A DNA stretch of 7,617 nucleotides, taken from Clostridia bacterium (GTDB lineage: Bacteria; Bacillota_A; Clostridia; Oscillospirales; CAG-272). The stretch lies in contig JAGBZZ010000226.1 in the NCBI GenBank assembly GCA_017652965.1, positions 1-7,617 of the forward strand, given 5' to 3'. How positions within the stretch are numbered: the stretch's first letter is position 1; every line of letters begins with the position of its first letter. This document shows positions 1-6,047 of this stretch, piece after piece. The translations under genes were made by a program, and so were the position numbers. The notes beneath the pieces were generated by a model. It did no database searches and was not told the DNA's origin. It was given only the letters and a program-made list of their open reading frames with translations.

Positions 1-527
1 GCGGCATAGCCGCAAAGCGACGGGGGGCGCTTAAGCCCTGCCGGTACACCTTTGGCCTCTACCCGATAAAGCCCCTCCCCGATGGGCCGAAAGGGGACAG
101 AAAGCGAAAGGCGAAGCGTAAGAGGGCGGCCGTCATCCGAGGAAAAGGACAGCTCGGAAACAAAGGTATCGTCGGCGGTAAAGCATTTCCGCTCACGCAC
201 CGTCAAAAGGCCTGCGGGGGCATAGTCCCCCATCGGCTCGGCACGGTAGTAGGTATCGCAAAAGGCGGGTGTCCAGCGGTGGCGCACAGCCCGAAGCGAA
301 AGCGGGGTGTCGCCGCACAGGATCACGGGGACGACGGGTGAGGGGGTATCGATCTCATACCCGAAGGCCACCGCGCCGCAAAGCCCGGGGGTGGGAGGAT
401 CCCATTTTTGCAGGGTGGGCTGCCGATAGTCCTCCGGTGTGACGGTATGCCGCCCCATAGCGTGCAGGTTATACCCGTGCAGGTCGCTTCTTTTTGAATT
501 TTCCAGCAAGCGGTTCACGTTCAGCAT
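1..527 (-). CDS. Partial protein of unknown function, possibly N-terminal domain of a carbohydrate-active enzyme (C-terminus off the left edge)
   Basis: Reading the minus strand from the ATG at 527-525 gives 175 codons without a stop to the window edge, so the gene is incomplete. The start follows a good ribosome binding site, AAGGAGA (positions 539-533), with a 5-base gap. The protein begins MLNVNRLLENSKRSDLHGYN. There is no signal peptide or membrane segment, so it should be cytoplasmic. Most of the visible part alternates polar and hydrophobic residues in short strands (for example around residues 135-155, FVSELSFSSDD then LTLRLSLSV), which suggests a beta-sandwich. That would fit the N-terminal domain of many large glycoside hydrolases, but I recognise no family motif. 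It lies 32 bases downstream of the AraC-type regulator on the same strand with no terminator between, so the two are probably co-transcribed and this may be a target or partner of the regulator. Being a gene is fairly sure; the enzyme idea is inference from fold impression and context. Confidence 0.7.
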   Translation of the reverse strand, partial: MLNVNRLLENSKRSDLHGYNLHAMGRHTVTPEDYRQPTLQKWDPPTPGLCGAVAFGYEIDTPSPVVPVILCGDTPLSLRAVRHRWTPAFCDTYYRAEPMGDYAPAGLLTVRERKCFTADDTFVSELSFSSDDGRPLTLRLSLSVPFRPIGEGLYRVEAKGVPAGLKRPPSLCGYA

Positions 528-540
528 ACTTCTCTCCTTA

Positions 541-565
541 CAGTGAAAAAAGGGGGACGTCACTG
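541..565 (-). repeat. Intercistronic inverted repeat overlapping the regulator stop codon
   Basis: CAGTGA (541-546) and TCACTG (560-565) are perfect 6-base arms around a 13-base loop. On the minus-strand mRNA the hairpin would include the TGA stop of the AraC gene and end just before the ribosome binding site of the next gene. There is no U-run after it, so it is not a normal terminator. It could affect coupling or mRNA processing between the two cistrons, or be chance. Confidence 0.4.
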
Positions 566-1384
566 CCCCTTGCGCTCAATTTTTTCAAGGCTGTTTTCCT
601 TGTCGCGGCGGGCGAGATATTCGCAGGGGGTGCATCCAAGCTCCTGGCGGAAGACCCGATAAAAGGTGCGCATCGAGCCAAAGCCGCTCTCCAGGGCGCA
701 GTCTGTGATGCTGTAGCCGCCCTCGTTCAGCAGGATGAGGGCGTTTTTGAGGCGCACAACCGAAAGATAGCGGCAAAAGCCGATGCCGATGCAGGCCGAA
801 AACCAGCGCGAGATATAGGCCTTGGTATAGCCGAACCGTGTGGCAAGCCCGTCAAGAGAAAGGTCGTTTTTAAAGCTTTCGTTGACATATACCAGCATCC
901 GGGACGCAAGGGCCGGCTCGGGCTCTCTTTCCCGATCGGCCAAAAAGATCCTGTCCATGACCATGCCGAGGATGACGTGGAGATAGCCCATCTGCTCGAT
1001 CTCATTCATGCCGTCCCGCTTGAGGGCGGCGATGCATTCCTTGATGCGTGCCACGGCGGCACGGTCTGTAATAAAGGGATAGGAGGCTCTTTTGCTTTTG
1101 GTTGCCTCCACGAATCGCTCACAAAGATACACCGGGATGATCAGAACGCTGGAGCGGGAGGAAACGGGGGTCTTATAGGCGTGCGAATCATAGGAAAGGG
1201 CAACCGACATCTCCCCGGCCGAAAGGAGGCGGTGATGGCCGTTTACGAAAAGCTCCATCTCGCCGGAGTCCACAAAATAAAGCTCGATGTGCGAATGAAA
1301 CTGTAAAACACAGCTGTCGTTTTCGTACTCCTTGTAAAAGAGCCGATTGTGCCTTTCCCGCTCAATATTGAACCTGGGCTGCAA
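560..1384 (-). CDS. AraC/XylS-family transcriptional regulator with N-terminal cupin-like sensing domain
   Basis: A DNA-binding regulator of about 274 residues, usual for the family. Residues 1-100 look like a cupin-like effector domain (FHSHIELYFVDSGEMELFVNG near 29-49, with the H-x-H-x-E pattern at His30, His32 and Glu34). Residues 165-260 are the double helix-turn-helix AraC domain: the first unit is around 175-208 (LSLDGLATRFGYTKAYISRW) and the second around 224-258, with the hallmark pattern SITDCALESGFGSMRTFYRV followed by FRQELGCTPCEYLA. I chose the TTG at 1384-1382 rather than the ATG at 1507. TTG has AAAGGAGGGG six bases upstream, and the upstream reading frame crosses the promoter itself and encodes an atypical tail. 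The gene has a perfect sigma-70-type promoter (1500-1472) and is divergent from the dehydrogenase/esterase operon, the classic arrangement for a local regulator. The effector is unknown; a sugar from the locus is the natural guess. Confidence 0.93.
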   Translation of the reverse strand: MQPRFNIERERHNRLFYKEYENDSCVLQFHSHIELYFVDSGEMELFVNGHHRLLSAGEMSVALSYDSHAYKTPVSSRSSVLIIPVYLCERFVEATKSKRASYPFITDRAAVARIKECIAALKRDGMNEIEQMGYLHVILGMVMDRIFLADREREPEPALASRMLVYVNESFKNDLSLDGLATRFGYTKAYISRWFSACIGIGFCRYLSVVRLKNALILLNEGGYSITDCALESGFGSMRTFYRVFRQELGCTPCEYLARRDKENSLEKIERKGQ

Positions 1385-1402
1385 AAAATCCCCTCCTTTC
1401 CC

Positions 1403-1445
1403 GCTTTGTGTGCAAAAAATGACACAAAGATTTGCTTTTGTGGCA
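1403..1445. repeat. Imperfect direct repeat, candidate AraC-type half-sites
   Basis: GCTTTGTGTGCA (1403-1414) and GCTTTTGTGGCA (1434-1445) are similar 12-base words, alignable with one shifted base, with starts 31 bases apart, close to three helical turns. AraC-family proteins often bind such repeated half-sites on one face of the helix. The second copy lies 5 bases upstream of the -35 box of the plus-strand promoter, where an activator would sit. The match is imperfect and the assignment is inference. Confidence 0.3.
1404..1429 (-). promoter_or_regulatory. Leader hairpin or operator upstream of the AraC-gene ribosome binding site
   Basis: CTTTGTGT (1404-1411) and ACACAAAG (1422-1429) are perfect 8-base inverted arms around a 10-base loop. 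The element lies in the predicted 5' leader of the regulator mRNA, ending 4 bases before its Shine-Dalgarno sequence (1399-1390). It could fold in RNA and tune translation from the TTG start, or serve as a protein-binding palindrome for autoregulation. The sequence cannot tell these apart. Confidence 0.45.
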
Positions 1446-1450
1446 GGAAA

Positions 1451-1479
1451 ATGACAAATTGTTACGCTATAATTATAAT
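1451..1479 (+). promoter_or_regulatory. Promoter of the dehydrogenase/esterase operon
   Basis: The -35 box ATGACA (1451-1456, five of six consensus bases) and -10 box TATAAT (1474-1479, perfect) are separated by the ideal 17 bases. Transcription should begin near 1486, giving a leader of about 47 bases before the ATG at 1533. A second TATAAT immediately upstream (1468-1473) lacks a -35 box at a suitable distance. The -10 box overlaps that of the divergent promoter. Confidence 0.75.
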
Positions 1480-1500
1480 ACAGATATAAAAATCTGTCAA
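1472..1500 (-). promoter_or_regulatory. Perfect-consensus promoter of the AraC-family regulator gene
   Basis: On the minus strand TTGACA (1500-1495) and TATAAT (1477-1472) are both exact consensus hexamers with an exact 17-base spacer. Transcription should start near 1465, leaving a leader of about 80 bases before the TTG start at 1384. Such a strong promoter for a regulator suggests that it is normally held down by repression, possibly by its own product or by competition with the overlapping plus-strand promoter. Confidence 0.8.
1481..1496. promoter_or_regulatory. Inverted repeat between the divergent promoters, candidate operator
   Basis: CAGAT (1481-1485) and ATCTG (1492-1496) are perfect 5-base arms around a 6-base AT-rich centre. 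The element covers the predicted plus-strand transcription start and sits in the minus-strand promoter, running from its spacer into the first bases of the -35 box. A protein bound here could block both promoters. It is short enough to be chance in AT-rich DNA. Confidence 0.35.
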
Positions 1501-1532
1501 TAGACAATCATCTATTAAAGGAGCATATACAC

Positions 1533-2699
1533 ATGAGATACGGCATTTTAAAGGACATCAAGGAGGGGGAGTTCCGCGTGATCTCCACCCCTGCCGAGGT
1601 AAAGACCATTGTCGCCGCAGGGCACGAGGTATGGGCAGAGCATGATTGCGGCCGTGCCGCGGGCTTTCCCGACGAGAAGTACGAGGCGGCAGGCGCACGC
1701 ATCGTCTACACGCGCGAGGAGATGTGGGCGGGCTGTGACATGGTGGCCAAGGTCAAGGAATTCACCCCTGTCGAATACCCCCTGATGAGAGAGGGGCAGA
1801 TCATCCTCGGCTGTATCCATCCCGCCGGCCACCCCGCGGAGGTGGAGGCCATTCTTGAGCGCGGCGTTATCGCCTTTACGGCCGAGGATGCCCACCGCTA
1901 CGGCTCGCCGAACTGTGAGGCGGCCGGTAAGCAGGGCGCGCTTTTCGGGCTGGAATCGATGCTGACCATCAACGGCGGCAAGGGTAAGTTTGTCGGCGGA
2001 TTTGCGGGTGCCCCCCGTATGAACGTGCTGATCCTCGGTGCGGGGGTCGTCGGCCGTGGGGCACTGGAGGTGCTGTACGCCCTCTGTGCAAGCTGCACGG
2101 TCATGGATATCAACGTCGGTCTCCTTCGCTCCCTGCTTTCGCAGTATGAAAGCAAGATCAGCACGGTGATCTGCAATAAGGAGGCCATCGCCGAGATTCT
2201 GCCCACGACCGACATGGTGCTGAACTGCGTGAAATGGGATAAGAGCCGCAAGGACTTCCTTATTGACCGCGAAATGCTGAAGCTGATGGAGCCCGGCAGC
2301 GTGCTTGTCGACATCTCCAACGATGACCCGGGCGCGATCGAATCCAGCCACGAGACCCACCACGATAACCCCCGCTACGTGGTCAACGGCGTGGTGCATT
2401 ACTGCGTTTCCAACATTCCCGGGGCTGTGGCCAACTCCACCTCTGTTGCCTACGCCTCCGAGATGCTGCCCATGATCCTTTCCATCCTTTCGGACGGGGT
2501 GGCCGAGTGCTGCGTGAAGGACGGCTTCTACCGCCGCAGCCTGACCGCCTATCGCGGCTATCTGACCCACGAGGAGACCAGCGCCATCCAGGGGCGCCCG
2601 TGGATCCGCCCCGAGGACATGCTCGGCATTGCCGACCGTGCGCTTGACCCCGCCCCCCCGGCCACGGTGACCCGCTCGAGCAACTTTTATAAGAAATAA
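1533..2699 (+). CDS. Alanine dehydrogenase-family NAD(P)-dependent amino acid dehydrogenase (divergent, substrate uncertain)
   Basis: A 388-residue cytoplasmic protein with the two-domain plan of alanine dehydrogenase and transhydrogenase alpha subunits. Established alanine dehydrogenases interconvert L-alanine and pyruvate plus ammonium with NAD. Substrate-site residues appear at the family positions: Arg15 in GEFRV, Lys75 in KVKE, His96 in the IHPAG segment, a catalytic Asp at 264 in VDISNDDPG, and Asn294 in SNIPGAV. The nucleotide-binding fold is around 163-192, with GAGVVG (169-174) and the acidic strand end at Asp192. VVNGVVHYCVSNIPGAV (284-299) is another clear family block. Several pocket positions differ from the classic enzyme: Cys94 where Tyr is usual, PNCEAAGK where PMSEVAGR is usual, and Ile295 where Met is usual. 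The C-terminus is also longer and different. The true substrate may therefore not be alanine. The start has AAAGGAG nine bases upstream. It is the first gene of an operon with the esterase and divergent from the regulator. Family is sure, substrate is not. Confidence 0.9.
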   Translation: MRYGILKDIKEGEFRVISTPAEVKTIVAAGHEVWAEHDCGRAAGFPDEKYEAAGARIVYTREEMWAGCDMVAKVKEFTPVEYPLMREGQIILGCIHPAGHPAEVEAILERGVIAFTAEDAHRYGSPNCEAAGKQGALFGLESMLTINGGKGKFVGGFAGAPRMNVLILGAGVVGRGALEVLYALCASCTVMDINVGLLRSLLSQYESKISTVICNKEAIAEILPTTDMVLNCVKWDKSRKDFLIDREMLKLMEPGSVLVDISNDDPGAIESSHETHHDNPRYVVNGVVHYCVSNIPGAVANSTSVAYASEMLPMILSILSDGVAECCVKDGFYRRSLTAYRGYLTHEETSAIQGRPWIRPEDMLGIADRALDPAPPATVTRSSNFYKK

Positions 2700-2713
2700 G
2701 GGGGGGCACCCGC

Positions 2714-3775
2714 ATGGAAATCGACATCGCAAAGATCGACCCGAATTTTAAGATCAGCGAGGCCTTTGGCCGTGAGGACGTGGTGCTGAGAAGCTGTCTC
2801 GAAGCCCCGTTCTCGATCCACGGTGTCACCCACGACGGCGAGGGCTTTTGCCGCCTGCCGAAAAAGCTTGCCGAATCGGTCAACCCGAGCATTGCCGCGC
2901 TTTCCAGGCATACGGCAGGCGGGCGGGTGCGCTTTCGCACCGATAGCCCCTTTGTGGCCCTGCATCTTGTAAGCCCCACGCTTGGGCGGATGTCACACTT
3001 TGCCGCTACCGGCTCGGCAGGGCTTGATCTTTATGCCGACGGGGTCTACAAAAAGACGGTCATCCCCCCGCCCGACAAAACCAGCTATTCGGGGATCATA
3101 GAGCTTGGTGAGCGCAAAATGCGCGATATCGAGATCAATTTCCCGCTCTATAGCCGTGTCACCGATATCGAGATCGGCCTTTTGCCGGATGCCGTGGTGG
3201 AAGCGCCGAAGCCCTACCGCTACGCCACCCCCGCCGTCTTCTACGGCTCGTCGATCACCCAGGGCGGCTGTGCCTCGCGCCCCGGCACCTGCTATCAGGG
3301 GCATATCAGCCGCTACTTTGACCTTGACTATATCAACCTCGGCTTTTCGGGGAACGCCAAGGGCGAGATCGCACTTGCCGAGTATATCGCCTCTCTTCCC
3401 GTATCGGTCTTCTTTATGGATTACGACAACAATCCCCCGACCGTACAGCATCTGCGCGAAACGCACGAGCCCTTCTTCTTGGCTGTGCGCAAGGCGCACC
3501 CCGATATCCCGGTGATCATGATGTCCCGCCCGAAGCCCTTCTCCATGCTTTGCGATTGGGAGATCGAGCGGCGCGAGGTCATCCGCACGACCTACGAGAA
3601 CGCCCGCTCCCGCGGGGACAAGAACGTCTATTTCATTGACGGCGAGACCCTGACCGCCCTCTCGGGTACCGAGGGGATGGTGGACGGATGCCACCCCACC
3701 GACCTCGGCTTTTTCTCCGAGGCGCGCGCGCTGATCGAGCTTTGTGAGCGCGAGGGGATCCTCAAAAGACCGTAA
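2714..3775 (+). CDS. SGNH/GDSL hydrolase with N-terminal GxDLY jelly-roll domain, probable carbohydrate O-deacetylase
   Basis: A 353-residue protein without signal peptide, probably a cytoplasmic serine esterase removing acetyl groups from imported glycan fragments. The N-terminal beta-domain (about 15-165) carries the motif GLDLY at 103-107, the signature of the GxDLY domain that precedes this SGNH type. The catalytic domain begins near 172. Block I is FYGSSITQGG (176-185), where the usual GDS is GSS and Ser180 is the expected nucleophile. Block II is NLGFSGNAKG (208-217), block III is FMDYDNNPP (234-242), and block V is DGCHPTDLGF (324-333), giving the Asp324/His327 partners. The gene follows the dehydrogenase by 14 bases. 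Its ribosome binding site is an unusual run of seven Gs (2700-2706), directly after the preceding stop and 7 bases before ATG. A terminator follows. Fold and esterase chemistry are well supported; the carbohydrate substrate is inferred from family and from the fucosidase nearby. Confidence 0.9.
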   Translation: MEIDIAKIDPNFKISEAFGREDVVLRSCLEAPFSIHGVTHDGEGFCRLPKKLAESVNPSIAALSRHTAGGRVRFRTDSPFVALHLVSPTLGRMSHFAATGSAGLDLYADGVYKKTVIPPPDKTSYSGIIELGERKMRDIEINFPLYSRVTDIEIGLLPDAVVEAPKPYRYATPAVFYGSSITQGGCASRPGTCYQGHISRYFDLDYINLGFSGNAKGEIALAEYIASLPVSVFFMDYDNNPPTVQHLRETHEPFFLAVRKAHPDIPVIMMSRPKPFSMLCDWEIERREVIRTTYENARSRGDKNVYFIDGETLTALSGTEGMVDGCHPTDLGFFSEARALIELCEREGILKRP

Positions 3776-3786
3776 AATACAAAAGG

Positions 3787-3841
3787 CCGTAAACCCCCCT
3801 GCCACCCTCGTGCGGCGGGCGGTCTTACGGTTTTTTCTTTT
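3787..3841 (+). terminator. Rho-independent terminator of the dehydrogenase/esterase operon
   Basis: CCGTAA (3787-3792) pairs with TTACGG (3825-3830), with further G-C pairing inside (CC/GG, CCC/GGG and GCC 3801-3803 with GGC 3814-3816, interrupted by small bulges). A T-rich tract follows at once, six Ts, a C, then more Ts. It begins 11 bases after the esterase stop codon and ends just before the next promoter. Confidence 0.8.
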
Positions 3842-3846
3842 CCTGC

Positions 3847-3875
3847 TTGCAATGTGGGCGCCTGTATGGTATACT
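3847..3875 (+). promoter_or_regulatory. Extended -10 promoter of the lipoprotein gene
   Basis: TTGCAA (3847-3852, four of six consensus bases) and TATACT (3870-3875, five of six) are 17 bases apart, and TGG just before the -10 (3867-3869) provides an extended -10 element. The predicted start near 3882 gives a leader of about 34 bases. The promoter lies directly behind the terminator, so this gene is a separate transcription unit. Confidence 0.7.
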
Positions 3876-3900
3876 GTATATAAGCCTATCAAATCCACTA

Positions 3901-3915
3901 AAGAGGAGACCTCTT
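3901..3915 (+). promoter_or_regulatory. Ribosome binding site enclosed in a perfect hairpin abutting the lipoprotein start codon
   Basis: AAGAGG (3901-3906) and CCTCTT (3910-3915) are perfect complementary 6-base arms around the three-base loop AGA. The arm and loop contain the Shine-Dalgarno AGAGGAG (3902-3908), and the hairpin ends on the base before ATG. If it forms, it hides the ribosome binding site and would reduce or gate translation. Confidence 0.55.
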
Positions 3916-6000
3916 ATGAAACGCTCTCTGCTTTTTTTCCTGCTTCTTGCGGTGGCGGCACTTTTGCTGGTAGCCTGCGGTGGCACTACCCCTGCAGAAA
4001 CCACCCCGCCCTCATCCACCACCGAGGCGGCAACCACCACGACCGCGGTCACTACTACCGTTATGACGACGACCGTCACGACCGCACCCGCCCTGCCTGT
4101 CTCGGAAAACTACATCAAGGAGACACAGGTGCTGTCGGGCGGCGGCCTTCGCATCACCTACCGCGACGGCACCAAGCTGAACCTTGGCAGGCTTGACCTG
4201 CGCGAGGGCTACAACAGTGCAAGCATTGCCCACACGCTGGACAGATACACCGGCATCCTTACCCTGACGGTGACCGAAAGCGCCTCCGTGAACATTGCCA
4301 ACCGCCAGCTTGGCACCGCCGCCACCCCCACCGCCCTCAGCCTGCGTGAAAACAACGGCTTGCTGGAGTGGACGCTTTGCGGCACCGAGGACTGGGCACC
4401 CCTCTGCCGTGCCGACGGCCGTGGCCTTCCCGAGGGGGTCACCCCGCTTTATGAGCTTGCCGATATCCTTTCGATCGGCAGGGTGGAAAAGGCCGATGGC
4501 GACAAGGTAGTGCTTGTGATAAGTGAAAACAAGCTCCGCTTCCGTGCCCGTGAATGGAAGGACGGCACAGACCTTGTGACCGATGCCAAGCTTGGCGGCA
4601 GTGCCAACAAGAAATTCAACATGAGCACCATCGCCGAGATCCCCGCCTCGCTCTCTCTTGAAAGCATCTCGACCGCGAAGGTTGACGGGTATCTCCGCTT
4701 CAAGGATGCCGGCGACGACATCAAGCCCATTCAGATGAACGGCACCAACATCGGCGCCAACCACGGCTACTACGTCATTTCCGCCATCAAGAACCCGATG
4801 CTTGACCCGAAGGACGAGAGCGACATCGGCTCGATCTGGGAGGCGGACGGCGTCCGCTACGTCCTTGTCCGCATCACTGCCACCAAGGAGGCGGGCGGCG
4901 AGGTCATGCTTTGGTTCTGCCCGTATTACGACGAGGCCATGGAGACCGGCTATTTCAATTACAAGCAGATCGCCGCAGGGGCAACCATCACGCACGTATC
5001 GGGGGCTACCCACACCGAAAGCTTTACCACGGCCGATGCCTCGGTGCAGGCGCAGTTCTATATCGCGCTTAACCACTATTATGAGGCCGCCTTCCTGAAC
5101 GGCACCGAGGAGGTCGACCTTTATAAGGACGGCACCTATACGGCGGAATTTATCGATTTTTACGAGGAGTACGATCTGATCTATCTGCCTACCATGCTGG
5201 AGGCCCTGATCGACAACGTGGGCTGGAACACCGACATGAGCCACTGCAGTGAGGACATTGCCGACTCCTACGTCACCTTCCAGAACACCTACCGCTTCCA
5301 CAAGAACGGCGCCTGCGTGGTGTACAGTGAGTACGATTTCCACAAAGATGTCAAGATCACCTATATGGGCGGCGTGCAGTCGGGTAAGTTTGCCGAGGAA
5401 ACCCACTACATCTACGTGCCCGGCACGACCAACCTTGCCGTCCCCACCCTCCAGGGTAGCGCCACCGTCAACGTAGGGGTAGACCACCTTGCCATCCCCG
5501 ATCGGCTGACCACCAGCTACTTCCAGTTTACCGACGATAACGGCACCAAGGGGATGAACATCGGCTTTAATCCCCTGTACGGTACGGCCGTCAACGAGGT
5601 AAGATGGAACTATATCGGTAAAAAAACGTCGGACAGTAATCTCGCCTTCTACTACAACACCTACAAGATGTATCCCCGTCTCATCTCCAACTGTGAGCTG
5701 GCGGCAGGCACCAAGATCTCCTGCGTTGCCTACCGCCTGCCCTCGTACATCCTGGACGATGACTTTACCGCCATCAACTGGTACTGGGTGGGGGATGACA
5801 TCTATCTCTCGCTTCACACCGATACCCCCCTTCAAAAGACCGTCACCGTGCTTCCCGAGTATATGAACGGCATGTCGGTGGAGGTGATCGAGGCCTCCTA
5901 CAGCTTTGACGTCCAAAGCAAGACCGTCGAAAACGGCAGTATCAACATACTGTCCTCCTCCGAGGGATATGCCATTATCAAGCTCTCCCCAAAGAACTGA
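3916..6000 (+). CDS. Large secreted lipoprotein of unknown function with Thr-rich stalk
   Basis: A 694-residue protein. Residues 1-21 are a lipoprotein signal peptide: KR, then a Leu/Ala-rich stretch ending in the lipobox LVAC, with Cys21 as the lipidated residue. It should be anchored to the outer face of the membrane. Residues 24-56 are a linker in which 18 of 33 residues are Thr, probably a wall-spanning stalk. Residues 77-92 (GLRITYRDGTKLNLGR) resemble the short ITYSDGT-x-NLG motif seen at the start of surface-protein domains in Firmicutes. The rest is rich in Tyr, Trp, Asp and Asn and looks beta-rich, as in extracellular carbohydrate-acting proteins, but I recognise no catalytic motif. 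Notable blocks are NGTNIGANHGYYVISAIKNP (275-294) and NWYWVGDDIYLSL (621-633). I start at 3916, not at an upstream in-frame ATG, because this start has the Shine-Dalgarno and an immediate signal peptide. Its neighbour is a fucosidase, so a role in glycan binding or cleavage is a guess. Confidence 0.88.
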   Translation: MKRSLLFFLLLAVAALLLVACGGTTPAETTPPSSTTEAATTTTAVTTTVMTTTVTTAPALPVSENYIKETQVLSGGGLRITYRDGTKLNLGRLDLREGYNSASIAHTLDRYTGILTLTVTESASVNIANRQLGTAATPTALSLRENNGLLEWTLCGTEDWAPLCRADGRGLPEGVTPLYELADILSIGRVEKADGDKVVLVISENKLRFRAREWKDGTDLVTDAKLGGSANKKFNMSTIAEIPASLSLESISTAKVDGYLRFKDAGDDIKPIQMNGTNIGANHGYYVISAIKNPMLDPKDESDIGSIWEADGVRYVLVRITATKEAGGEVMLWFCPYYDEAMETGYFNYKQIAAGATITHVSGATHTESFTTADASVQAQFYIALNHYYEAAFLNGTEEVDLYKDGTYTAEFIDFYEEYDLIYLPTMLEALIDNVGWNTDMSHCSEDIADSYVTFQNTYRFHKNGACVVYSEYDFHKDVKITYMGGVQSGKFAEETHYIYVPGTTNLAVPTLQGSATVNVGVDHLAIPDRLTTSYFQFTDDNGTKGMNIGFNPLYGTAVNEVRWNYIGKKTSDSNLAFYYNTYKMYPRLISNCELAAGTKISCVAYRLPSYILDDDFTAINWYWVGDDIYLSLHTDTPLQKTVTVLPEYMNGMSVEVIEASYSFDVQSKTVENGSINILSSSEGYAIIKLSPKN

Positions 6001-6013
6001 TCGCGAGGAACGG

Positions 6014-6042
6014 TTGATTTTTACAAAAGACTGTGCTATAAT
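6014..6042 (+). promoter_or_regulatory. Extended -10 promoter of the alpha-L-fucosidase gene
   Basis: TTGATT (6014-6019, four of six) and a perfect TATAAT (6037-6042) are 17 bases apart, with TGC before the -10 (6034-6036) forming an extended -10 element. The predicted start is near 6049, at the foot of the following hairpin. It begins only 13 bases after the lipoprotein stop codon, so the fucosidase can be expressed independently. Confidence 0.75.
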
Positions 6043-6047
6043 ACAAA

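Noticed and set aside
541..565. Terminator between the AraC gene and the leftmost gene
   Set aside because: The stem is only six pairs with a 13-base loop and is not followed by a U-run on the minus strand.
494..1306. Plus-strand open frame (270 codons) opposite the AraC regulator
   Set aside because: The minus strand has both helix-turn-helix units and a good start; the plus frame has no ribosome binding site or recognisable domain.
1468..1473. First of two tandem TATAAT boxes on the plus strand as the main -10
   Set aside because: No acceptable -35 box lies 16-18 bases upstream, whereas the second copy (1474-1479) has ATGACA at exactly 17.
1548..2732. Minus-strand open frame (394 codons) opposite the dehydrogenase
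   Set aside because: Antisense shadow of a gene with clear family residues; its product is His/Gly/Val-rich and unlike any protein.
2993..3898. Minus-strand open frame (301 codons) across the esterase gene and terminator
   Set aside because: It runs through a terminator and promoter region, and the plus strand holds the SGNH blocks.
3847..3915. N-terminal extension of the lipoprotein by 23 residues from an upstream ATG
   Set aside because: That ATG lies in the -35 region, so it would not be on the mRNA, and the extension would bury the signal peptide.
4012..5916. Long minus-strand open frame (634 codons) opposite the lipoprotein gene
   Set aside because: It is an antisense shadow of a GC-rich gene: the product is a low-complexity Val/Gly/His/Asp-rich string with no motif, while the opposite strand has a signal peptide, ribosome binding site and promoter.
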